NCBI GenBank assembly: GCA_030522415.1
Contig: JAMASW010000032.1
Coordinates: forward strand, 404,001 to 468,000
Length of the DNA stretch: 64,000 nucleotides
Source: Channallabes apus
Lineage: Eukaryota > Chordata > Actinopteri > Siluriformes > Clariidae
Reading direction: 5' to 3'
The translations under genes and the position numbers were made by a program. The notes below the pieces were generated by a model. That model worked only from the letters and a program-made list of their open reading frames with translations, was not told where the DNA came from and ran no database searches. Below are positions 25,715 to 36,065 of this stretch, in pieces (the first letter of the stretch is position 1; each line of letters starts with the position of its first letter).

Positions 25715-27884
25715 CTTTCTCTCAACGTCTTGTGCATGAAAGTGAAAGAGATGATCATTTTCAATACAGTAATGCATTCATTGCATACATGTTGAAAAAC
25801 AACTTTTTTGTTCTTCTTTTTCTCATTTTGTTCCAGAAAAATGAATACAGACTCATTTTGTTTGTTTTACATACGTACACATTAGTTGTGTGAGAAAACC
25901 GCTTTCCCGAGCTCGTAGAGAGCTAAGAACGCAGCAAACGCTTTATCTCACCGTCTTGTGCATGAAAGTGAATGAGATGATCATTTTCAATACATTAATG
26001 TATTCTTTGCATACATGTTGAAAAACCGCTTTCCTGAGCTCGTAGAGAGCTAAGAACGCAGCAAACGCTTTACCTCACCGTCTTGTGCATGAAAGTCAAA
26101 GAGATTATCATTTTCAATACAGTAATGCATTCTTTGCATACATGTTGAAAAACAACTTTTTTGTTCTTCTTATTTTACTCATTTTGTTCCAGAAAAATGA
26201 ATACAAATTCATTTTGTTTGTTTTACATACCTATACATTAGTTGTGTGAGAAAACCGCTTTCCTGAGCTCGTAGAGAGCTAAGAACGCAGCAAACGCTTT
26301 ATCTCACCGTCTTGTGCATGAAAGTGAATGAGATGATCATTTTCAATACATTAATGTATTCTTTGCATACATGTTGAAAAACAACTTTTTTGATCTTCTT
26401 TTTTTACTCATTTTGTTCCAGAAAAATGAATACAGACTCATTTTGTTTGTTTTACATACCTACACATTAGTTGTGTGAGAAAACCGCTTTCCTGAGCTCG
26501 TAGAGAGCTAAGAACGCAGCAAATGCTTTATCTCACCGTCTTGTGCATGAAAGTGAATGAGATGATCATTTTCAATACAGTAATGCATTCCTTGCATACA
26601 TGTTGAAAAACAACTTTTTTGTTCTTCTTTTTCTCATTTTGTTCCAGAAAAATGAATACAGACTCATTTTGTTTGTTTTACATACCTATACATTAGTTGT
26701 GTGAGAAAACCGCTTTCCTGAGCTCGTAGAGAGCTAAGAACGCAGCAAACGCTTTATCTCACCGTCTTGTGCCTGAAAGTGAAAGAGATGATCATTTTCA
26801 ATACAGTAATGCATTCTTTGCATACATGTTGAAAAATAACTTTTTTGTTCTTCTTTTTCTCATTTTGTTCCAGAAAAATGAATACAGACTCATTTTGTTT
26901 GTTTTACATACGTACACATTAGTTGTGTGAGAAAACCGCTTTCCCGAGCTCGTAGAGAGCTAAGAACGCAGCAAACGCTTTATCTCACCGTCTTGTGCAT
27001 GAAAGTGAATGAGATGATCATTTTCAATACATTAATGTATTCTTTGCATACATGTTGAAAAACAACTTTTTTGTTCTTCTTTTCCCCATTTTGTTCCAGA
27101 AAAATGAATACAAACTCATTTTGTTTGTTTTACATACGTACACATTAGTTGTGTGAGAAAACCGCTTTCCTGAGCTCGTAGAGAGCTAAGAACGCAGCAA
27201 ACGCTTTATCTCACCGTCTTGTGCATGAAAGTGAATGAGATGAACATTTTCAATACATTAATGTATTCTTTGCATACATGTTGAAAAACAACTTTTTTGA
27301 TCTTCTTTTTTTACTCATTTTGTTCCAGAAAAATGAATACAGACTCATTTTGTTTGTTTTACATTCCTACACATTAGTTGTGTGAGAAAACCGCTTTCCT
27401 GAGCTCGTAGAGAGCTTAGAACGCAGCAAACGCTTTATCTCACCGTCTTGTGCAAGAAAGTGAAAGAGATGATCATTTTCAATACAGTAATGCATTCATT
27501 GCATACATGTTGAAAAACAACTTTTTTGTTCTTCTTTTCCTCATTTTGTTCCAGAAAAATGAATACAAACTCATTTTGTTTGTTTTACATACCTATACAT
27601 TAGTTGTGTGAGAAAACCGCTTTCCTGAGCTCGTAGAGAGCTAAGAACGCAGCAAATGCTTTATCTCACCGTCTTGTGCATGAAAGTGAATGAGATGATC
27701 ATTTTCAATACAGTAATGCATTCCTTGCATACATGTTGAAAAACAACTTTTTTGTTCTTCTTTTTCTCATTTTGTTCCAGAAAAATGAATACAGACTCAT
27801 TTTGTTTGTTTTACATAACTATACATTAGTTGTGTGAGAAAACCGCTTTCCTGAGCTCGTAGAGAGCTAAGAACGCAGCAAACG
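25715..27884 (+). repeat. Satellite segment between 2068-bp units
   Basis: Monomers at 25715, 25941 (short), 26068 (229), 26297 (229), 26526, 26752, 26978, 27204 (229), 27433 and 27659. The 26297 monomer is a D-class monomer that ends with the aaatgc exit of an E-class monomer, so one monomer's worth of sequence appears to have been lost there. The 27204 monomer combines the gagatgaac head with a D-class second half and has attcctacac. The 26068 monomer shares gtcaaagag with 22158. Confidence 0.92.
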
Positions 27885-29781
27885 CTTTCTCTCAACGTCT
27901 TGTGCATGAAAGTGAAAGAGATGATCATTTTCAATACAGTAATGCATTCTTTGCATACATGTTGAAAAACAACTTTTTTGTTCTTCTTTTTCTCATTTTG
28001 TTCCAGAAAAATGAATACAGACTCATTTTGTTTGTTTTACATACGTACACATTAGTTGTGTGTGAAAACCGCTTTCCCGAGCTCGTAGAGAGCTAAGAAC
28101 GCAGCAAACTCTTTATCTCACCGTCTTGTGCATGAAAGTGAATGAGATGATCATTTTCAATACATTAATGTATTCTTTGCATACATGTTGAAAAACCGCT
28201 TTCCTGAGCTCGTAGAGAGCTAAGAACGCAGCAAACGCTTTATCTCACCGTCTTGTGCATGAAAGTGAATGAGATGATCATTTTCAATACAGTAATGCAT
28301 TCATTGCATACATGTTGAAAAACAACTTTTTTGTTCTTCTTATTTTACTCATTTTGTTCCAGAAAAATGAATACAAATTCATTTTGTTTGTTTTACATAC
28401 CTATACATTAGTTGTGTGAGAAAACCGCTTTACTGAGCTCGTAGAGAGCTAAGAACGCAGCAAACGTTTTCTCTCACCGTCTTGTGCATGAAAGTGAAAG
28501 AGATGATCATTTTCAATACAGTAATGCATTCTTTGCATACATGTTGAAAAATAACTTTTTTGTTCTTCTTTTTCTCATTTTGTTCCAGAAAAATGAATAC
28601 AGACTCATTTTGTTTGTTTTACATACGTACACTTTAGTTGTGTGAGAAAACCGCTTTCCCGAGCTCGTAGAGAGCTAAGAACGCAGCAAACGCTTTATCT
28701 CACCGTCTTGTGCATGAAAGTGAATGAGATGATCATTTTCAATACATTAATGTATTCTTTGCATACATGTTGAAAAACCGCTTTCCTGAGCTCGTAGAGA
28801 GCTAAGAACGCAGCAAACGCTTTATCTCACCGTCTTGTGCATGAAAGTGAATGAGATGATCATTTTCAATACAGTAATGCATTCATTGCATACATGTTGA
28901 AAAACAACTTTTTTGTTCTTCTTTTCCTCATTTTGTTCCAGAAAAATGAATACAAACTCATTTTGTTTGTTTTACATACCTATACATTAGTTGTGTGAGA
29001 AAACCGCTTTCCTGAGCTCGTAGAGAGCTAAGAACGCAGCAAACGCTTTCTCTCAACGTCTTGTGCATGAAAGTGAAAGAGATGATCATTTTCAATACAG
29101 TAATGCATTCTTTGCATACATGTTGAAAAACAACTTTTTTGTTCTTCTTTTTCTCATTTTGTTCCAGAAAAATGAATACAGACTCATTTTGTTTCTTTTA
29201 CATACCTATACATTAGTTGTGTGAGAAAACCGCTTTCCTGAGCTCGTAGAGAGCTAAGAACGCAGCAAACGCTTTATCTCACCGTCTTGTGCATGAAAGT
29301 GAATGAGATGATCATTTTCAATACATTAATGTATTCTTTGCATACATGTTGAAAAACAACTTTTTTGATCTTCTTTTTTTACTCATTTTGTTCCAGAAAA
29401 ATGAATACAGACTCATTTTGTTTGTTTTACATACCTACACATTAGTTGTGTGAGAAAACCGCTTTCCTGAGCTCGTAGAGAGCTTAGAACGCAGCAAACG
29501 CTTTATCTCACCGTCTTGTGCAAGAAAGTGAAAGAGATGATCATTTTCAATACAGTAATGCATTCATTGCATACATGTTGAAAAACAACTTTTTTGTTCT
29601 TCTTTTCCTCATTTTGTTCCAGAAAAATGAATACAAACTCATTTTGTTTGTTTTACATACCTATACATTAGTTGTGTGAGAAAACCGCTTTCCTGAGCTC
29701 GTAGAGAGCTAAGAACGCAGCAAATGCTTTATCTCACCGTCTTGTGCATGAAAGTGAATGAGATGATCATTTTCAATACAG

Positions 29782-29792
29782 TAATGCATTCC
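29782..29792. repeat. Target-site duplication, left copy
   Basis: The 11-bp sequence taatgcattcc is the normal satellite sequence at this point of the cattccttg monomer class. It precedes the element directly and is repeated exactly at 30010-30020. The left boundary is slightly ambiguous because the duplication ends in CC and the element starts with CCC. Confidence 0.93.
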
Positions 29793-29846
29793 CCCACAGT
29801 CCAAAAGATATGCAGGTTAGGCTAATTGGCGTTCCTAAATTGCCCG

Positions 29847-29879
29847 TAGTGTGTGATTGTGTGTGTGTATGTGTGTGTG
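29847..29879 (+). repeat. TG-rich microsatellite inside the retroelement
   Basis: Imperfect TG/GT dinucleotide run of about 33 bp with two interruptions (gatt and tat). It is internal to the inserted element and not part of the satellite. Such tracts are length-variable and could serve as a marker for this locus. Confidence 0.85.
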
Positions 29880-29993
29880 CCCTGCGATGGATTGGCACCC
29901 TGTCCAGGGTGTACCCCGCCTAGTGCCCGAAGTCTCCTGGGATAGGCTCCAGGTCCCCCGCGACCCTGAACACAGGATTAAGCGGTATAGAAG

Positions 29994-30009
29994 ATGAATG
30001 AATGAATGA
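29994..30009 (+). repeat. ATGA tetranucleotide tail of the retroelement
   Basis: Four copies of ATGA at the 3' end of the inserted element, directly before the right target duplication. Short tandem-repeat tails of this kind are known for L2/CR1-type LINEs and SINEs that borrow their 3' ends. Confidence 0.85.
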
Positions 30010-30020
30010 TAATGCATTCC
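30010..30020. repeat. Target-site duplication, right copy
   Basis: Exact repeat of taatgcattcc, directly after the ATGA tail. The satellite resumes in register with ttgcatacatg. Equivalent monomers at 25489, 27659 and 57040 show the empty site. Confidence 0.93.
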
Positions 30021-30180
30021 TTGCATACATGTTGAAAAACAACTTTTTTGTTCTTCTTTTTCTCATTTTGTTCCAGAAAAATGAATACAGACTCATTTTG
30101 TTTGTTTTACATAACTATACATTAGTTGTGTGAGAAAACCGCTTTCCTGAGCTCGTAGAGAGCTAAGAACGCAGCAAACG

Positions 30181-33100
30181 CTTTCTCTCAACGTCTTGTG
30201 CATGAAAGTGAAAGAGATGATCATTTTCAATACAGTAATGCATTCTTTGCATACATGTTGAAAAACAACTTTTTTGTTCTTCTTTTTCTCATTTTGTTCC
30301 AGAAAAATGAATACAGACTCATTTTGTTTGTTTTACATACGTACACATTAGTTGTGTGTGAAAACCGCTTTCCCGAGCTCGTAGAGAGCTAAGAACGCAG
30401 CAAACTCTTTATCTCACCGTCTTGTGCATGAAAGTGAATGAGATGATCATTTTCAATACATTAATGTATTCTTTGCATACATGTTGAAAAACCGCTTTCC
30501 TGAGCTCGTAGAGAGCTAAGAACGCAGCAAACGCTTTATCTCACCGTCTTGTGCATGAAAGTGAATGAGATGATCATTTTCAATACAGTAATGCATTCAT
30601 TGCATACATGTTGAAAAACAACTTTTTTGTTCTTCTTATTTTACTCATTTTGTTCCAGAAAAATGAATACAAATTCATTTTGTTTGTTTTACATACCTAT
30701 ACATTAGTTGTGTGAGAAAACCGCTTTCCTGAGCTCGTAGAGAGCTAAGAACGCAGCAAACGCTTTATCTCACCGTCTTGTGCATGAAAGTGAATGAGAT
30801 GAACATTTTCAATACATTAATGTATTCTTTGCATACATGTTGAAAAACCGCTTTCCTGAGCTCGTAGAGAGCTAAGAACGCAGCAAACGCTTTATCTCAC
30901 CGTCTTGTGCATGAAAGTGAATGAGATGATCATTTTCAATACAGTAATGCATTCTTTGCATACATGTTGAAAAACAACTTTTTTGTTCTTCTTTTTCTCA
31001 TTTTGTTCCAGAAAAATGAATACAGACTCATTTTGTTTCTTTTATATACCTATACATTAGTTGTGTGAGAAAACCGCTTTCCTGAGCTCGTAGAGAGCTA
31101 AGAACGCAGCAAACGCTTTATCTCACCGTCTTGTGCATGAAAGTGAATGAGATGATCATTTTCAATACAGTAATGCATTCATTGCATACATGTTGAAAAA
31201 CAACTTTTTTGTTCTTCTTATTTTACTCATTTTGTTCCAGAAAAATGAATACAAATTCATTTTGTTTGTTTTACATACCTATACATTAGTTGTGTGAGAA
31301 AACCGCTTTACTGAGCTCGTAGAGAGCTAAGAACGCAGCAAACGTTTTCTCTCACCGTCTTGTGCATGAAAGTGAAAGAGATGATCATTTTCAATACATT
31401 AATGCATTCATTGCATACATGTTGAAAAACAACTTTTTTGTTCTTCTTTTCCCCATTTTGTTCCAGAAAAATGAATACAAACTCATTTTGTTTGTTTTAC
31501 ATACGTACACATTAGTTGTGTGAGAAAACCGCTTTCCTGAGCTCGTAGAGAGCTAAGAACGCAGCAAACGCTTTATCTCACCATCTTGTGCATGAAAATG
31601 AAAGAGATTATCATTTTCAATACAGTAATGCATTCTTTGCATACATGTTGAAAAACCGCTTTCCTGAGCTCGTAGAGAGCTAAGAACGCAGCAAACGCTT
31701 TATCTCACCGTCTTGTGCATGAAAGTGAAAGAGATTATCATTTTCAATACAGTAATGCATTCTTTGCATACATGTTGAAAAACAACTTTTTTGTTCTTCT
31801 TATTTTACTCATTTTGTTCCAGAAAAATGAATACAAATTCATTTTGTTTGTTTTACATACCTATACATTAGTTGTGTGAGAAAACCGCTTTCCTGAGCTC
31901 GTAGAGAGCTAAGAATGCAGCAAACGCTTTATCTCACCGTCTTGTGCCTGAAAGTGAAAGAGATGATCATTTTCAATACAGTAATGCATTCTTTGCATAC
32001 ATGTTGAAAAATAACTTTTTTGTTCTTCTTTTTCTCATTTTGTTCCAGAAAAATGAATACAGACTCATTTTGTTTGTTTTACATACGTACACATTAGTTG
32101 TGTGAGAAAACCGCTTTCCCGAGCTCGTAGAGAGCTAAGAACGCAGCAAACGCTTTATCTCACCGTCTTGTGCATGAAAGTGAATGAGATGATCATTTTC
32201 AATACATTAATGTATTCTTTGCATACATGTTGAAAAACCGCTTTCCTGAGCTCGTAGAGAGCTAAGAACGCAGCAAACGCTTTATCTCACCGTCTTGTGC
32301 ATGAAAGTGAATGAGATGATCATTTTCAATACAGTAATGCATTCATTGCATACATGTTGAAAAACAACTTTTTTGTTCTTCTTTTCCTCATTTTGTTCCA
32401 GAAAAATGAATACAAACTCATTTTGTTTGTTTTACATACCTATACATTAGTTGTGTGAGAAAACCGCTTTCCTGAGCTCGTAGAGAGCTAAGAACGCAGC
32501 AAACGCTTTCTCTCAACGTCTTGTGCATGAAAGTGAAAGAGATGATCATTTTCAATACAGTAATGCATTCTTTGCATACATGTTGAAAAACAACTTTTTT
32601 GTTCTTCTTTTTCTCATTTTGTTCCAGAAAAATGAATACAGACTCATTTTGTTTCTTTTACATACCTATACATTAGTTGTGTGAGAAAACCGCTTTCCTG
32701 AGCTCGTAGAGAGCTAAGAACGCAGCAAACGCTTTATCTCACCGTCTTGTGCATGAAAGTGAATGAGATGATCATTTTCAATACATTAATGTATTCTTTG
32801 CATACATGTTGAAAAACAACTTTTTTGATCTTCTTTTTTTACTCATTTTGTTCCAGAAAAATGAATACAGACTCATTTTGTTTGTTTTACATACCTACAC
32901 ATTAGTTGTGTGAGAAAACCGCTTTCCTGAGCTCGTAGAGAGCTTAGAACGCAGCAAACGCTTTATCTCACCGTCTTGTGCAAGAAAGTGAAAGAGATGA
33001 TCATTTTCAATACAGTAATGCATTCCTTGCATACATGTTGAAAAACAACTTTTTTGTTCTTCTTTTTCTCATTTTGTTCCAGAAAAATGAATACAGACTC

Positions 33101-33186
33101 ATTTTGTTTGTTTTACATAACTATACATTAGTTGTGTGAGAAAACCGCTTTCCTGAGCTCGTAGAGAGCTAAGAACGCAGCAAACG
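30181..33186 (+). repeat. Satellite segment with rearranged monomer order
   Basis: Monomers at 30181, 30407 (short), 30534 (229), 30763 (short), 30890, 31116 (229), 31345, 31571 (short), 31698 (229), 31927, 32153 (short), 32280, 32506, 32732 (229) and 32961. It opens like a 2068-bp unit and then diverges. The short monomer at 31571 carries catcttgtgc and an aaagagattatc head, which is rare for short forms. The last monomer (32961) is a hybrid: caagaaag first part, cattccttg/aactatac second part. Confidence 0.92.
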
Positions 33187-35839
33187 CTTTCTCTCAACGT
33201 CTTGTGCATGAAAGTGAAAGAGATGATCATTTTCAATACAGTAATGCATTCTTTGCATACATGTTGAAAAACAACTTTTTTGTTCTTCTTTTTCTCATTT
33301 TGTTCCAGAAAAATGAATACAGACTCATTATGTTTGTTTTACATACGTACACATTAGTTGTGTGTGAAAACCGCTTTCCCGAGCTCGTAGAGAGCTAAGA
33401 ACGCAGCAAACTCTTTATCTCACCGTCTTGTGCATGAAAGTGAATGAGATGATCATTTTCAATACATTAATGTATTCTTTGCATACATGTTGAAAAACCG
33501 CTTTCCTGAGCTCGTAGAGAGCTAAGAACGCAGCAAACGCTTTATCTCACCGTCTTGTGCATGAAAGTGAATGAGATGATCATTTTCAATACAGTAATGC
33601 ATTCATTGCATACATGTTGAAAAACAACTTTTTTGTTCTTCTTATTTTACTCATTTTGTTCCAGAAAAATGAATACAAATTCATTTTGTTTGTTTTACAT
33701 ACCTATACATTAGTTGTGTGAGAAAACCGCTTTCCTGAGCTCGTAGAGAGCTAAGAACGCAGCAAACGTTTTCTCTCACCGTCTTGTGCATGAAAGTGAA
33801 AGAGATGATCATTTTCAATACATTAATGCATTCATTGCATACATGTTGAAAAACAACTTTTTTGTTCTTCTTTTCCCCATTTTGTTCCAGAAAAATGAAT
33901 ACAAACTCATTTTGTTTGTTTTACATACCTATACATTAGTTGTGTGAGAAAACCGCTTTCCTGAGCTCGTAGAGAGCTAAGAACGCAGCAAACGCTTTCT
34001 CTCACCGTCTTGTGCATGGAAGTGAAAGAGATGATCATTTTCAATACAGTAAAGCATTCTTTGCATACATGTTGAAAAACAACTTTTTTGTTCTTCTTCT
34101 TTTACTCATTTTGTTCCAGAAAAATGAATACAGACTCATTTTGTTTGTTTTACATACGTACACATTAGTTGTGTGAGAAAACCGCTTTCCTGAGCTCGTA
34201 GAGAGCTAAGAACGCAGCAAACGCTTTATCTCACCGTCTTGTGCATGAAAGTGAAAGAGATTATCATTTTCAATACAGTAATGCATTCTTTGCATACATG
34301 TTGAAAAACAACTTTTTTGTTCTTCTTTTTCTCATTTTGTTCCAGAAAAATGAATACAGACTCATTTTGTTTGTTTTACATACGTACACATTAGTTGTGT
34401 GAGAAAACCGCTTTCCTGAGCTTGTAGAGAGCTAAGAACGCAGCAAACGCTTTATCTCACCGTCTTGTGCATGAAAGTGAATGAGATGAACATTTTCAAT
34501 ACATTAATGTATTCTTTGCATACATGTTGAAAAACCGCTTTCCTGAGCTCGTAGAGAGCTAAGAACGCAGCAAACGCTTTATCTCACCGTCTTGTGCATG
34601 AAAGTGAATGAGATGATCATTTTCAATACAGTAATGCATTCTTTGCATACATGTTGAAAAACAACTTTTTTGTTCTTCTTTTTCTCATTTTGTTCCAGAA
34701 AAATGAATACAGACTCATTTTGTTTCTTTTACATACCTATACATTAGTTGTGTGAGAAAACCGCTTTCCTGAGCTCGTAGAGAGCTAAGAACGCAGCAAA
34801 CGCTTTATCTCACCGTCTTGTGCATGAAAGTGAATGAGATGATCATTTTCAATACAGTAATGCATTCATTGCATACATGTTGAAAAACAACTTTTTTGTT
34901 CTTCTTATTTTACTCATTTTGTTCCAGAAAAATGAATACAAATTCATTTTGTTTGTTTTACATACCTATACATTAGTTGTGTGAGAAAACCGCTTTACTG
35001 AGCTCGTAGAGAGCTAAGAACGCAGCAAACGTTTTCTCTCACCGTCTTGTGCATGAAAGTGAAAGAGATGATCATTTTCAATACATTAATGCATTCATTG
35101 CATACATGTTGAAAAACAACTTTTTTGTTCTTCTTTTCCCCATTTTGTTCCAGAAAAATGAATACAAACTCATTTTGTTTGTTTTACATACGTACACATT
35201 AGTTGTGTGAGAAAACCGCTTTCCTGAGCTCGTAGAGAGCTAAGAACGCAGCAAACGCTTTATCTCACCGTCTTGTGCATGAAAATGAAAGAGATTATCA
35301 TTTTCAATACAGTAATGCATTCTTTGCATACATGTTGAAAAACAACTTTTTTGTTCTTCTTTTTCTCATTTTGTTCCAGAAAAATGAATACAGACTCATT
35401 TTGTTTGTTTTACATACGTACACATTAGTTGTGTGAGAAAACCGCTTTCCTGAGCTCGTAGAGAGCTAAGAACGCAGCAAACGCTTTATCTCACCGTCTT
35501 GTGCATGAAAGTGAATGAGATGAACATTTTCAATACATTAATGTATTCTTTGCATACATGTTGAAAAACCGCTTTCCTGAGCTCGTAGAGAGCTAAGAAC
35601 GCAGCAAACGCTTTATCTCACCGTCTTGTGCATGAAAGTGAAAGAGATTATCATATTCAATACAGTAATGCATTCTTTGCATACATGTTGAAAAACAACT
35701 TTTTTGTTCTTCTTATTTTACTCATTTTGTTCCAGAAAAATGAATACAAATTCATTTTGTTTGTTTTACATACCTATACATTAGTTGTGTGAGAAAACCG
35801 CTTTCCTGAGCTCGTAGAGAGGTAAGAATGCAGCAAACG
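33187..35839 (+). repeat. 4718-bp spaced higher-order block, copy 1
   Basis: Twelve monomers from 33187 (gtgtgtgaaaac class) to 35611, repeated at 37905-40557 with a constant 4718-bp offset. Shared rare features are catggaag with cagtaaagcattc and the cttcttcttttac tract (33995 and 38713) and the gaatgcag tail (35829 and 40547 regions). Private to this copy are tcattatg (about 33329), cttgtag (about 34422), catattc (35653-35659) and ggtaag (35821-35826). Confidence 0.94.
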
Positions 35840-36065
35840 CTTTATCTCACCGTCTTGTGCCTGAAAGTGAAAGAGATGATCATTTTCAATACAGTAATGC
35901 ATTCTTTGCATACATGTTGAAAAATAACTTTTTTGTTCTTCTTTTTCTCATTTTGTTCCAGAAAAATGAATACAGACTCATTTTGTTTGTTTTACATACC
36001 TACACATTAGTTGTGTGAGAAAACCGCTTTCCTGAGCTCGTAGAGAGCTTAGAACGCAGCAAACG
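35840..36065 (+). repeat. Hybrid monomer marking a 582-bp deletion
   Basis: The first part is the cctgaaag/aaataac class with a cttttt tract (to about 35949). The last part is D class (acctacac, gagcttag, from about 36000). In the partner copy these two classes are separate monomers at 40558 and 41137, with 40784 and 40911 between them. The hybrid therefore equals a 582-bp loss (226+127+226+3) by unequal exchange in a 50-bp interval, after which the offset between copies changes from 4718 to 5300 bp. Confidence 0.93.

Larger units (their letters stand above)
29793..30009 (+). mobile_element. Short non-LTR retroelement insertion (fish L2-tailed or SINE-like)
   Basis: This is a 217-bp stretch unlike the satellite. 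It starts cccacagtccaaaagatatg, has a TG-rich middle (29847-29879), a GC-rich body with ccctgcgatggattggcacc, tccagggtgtaccccgcc, gggataggctccagg and cgcgaccctgaacac, and ends in an ATGA repeat (29994-30009). A perfect 11-bp duplication flanks it. From memory this resembles dispersed teleost repeats whose 3' ends match L2-type LINEs, which end in short tandem repeats rather than poly-A. The family name is uncertain and unsearched. Similar repeats usually carry more sequence before the cacagtcc motif, so this copy may be 5'-truncated. It has no coding capacity and is non-autonomous or a LINE tail. Confidence 0.85.
27885..30180 (+). repeat. 2068-bp higher-order repeat, copy interrupted by retroelement
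   Basis: Same ten-monomer order as 23647-25714: 27885, 28111 (short), 28238, 28467, 28693 (short), 28820, 29046, 29272, 29501 and 29727. It is 228 bp longer because a 217-bp element plus an 11-bp target duplication lies in the last monomer, 65 bp after its start. The next unit's first monomer begins at 30181, so without the insertion this is a normal tandem step of 2068 bp. Confidence 0.95.

Noticed and set aside
29782..30020. DNA transposon or solo LTR instead of a retroposon
   Set aside because: No terminal inverted repeats or TG...CA ends. The 11-bp duplication and ATGA tail fit target-primed retroposition better.
29835..30026. Minus-strand 63-codon open frame
   Set aside because: It is a chance frame through the non-coding retroelement that runs into satellite sequence at one end. 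The TG repeat yields a meaningless His/Thr run.
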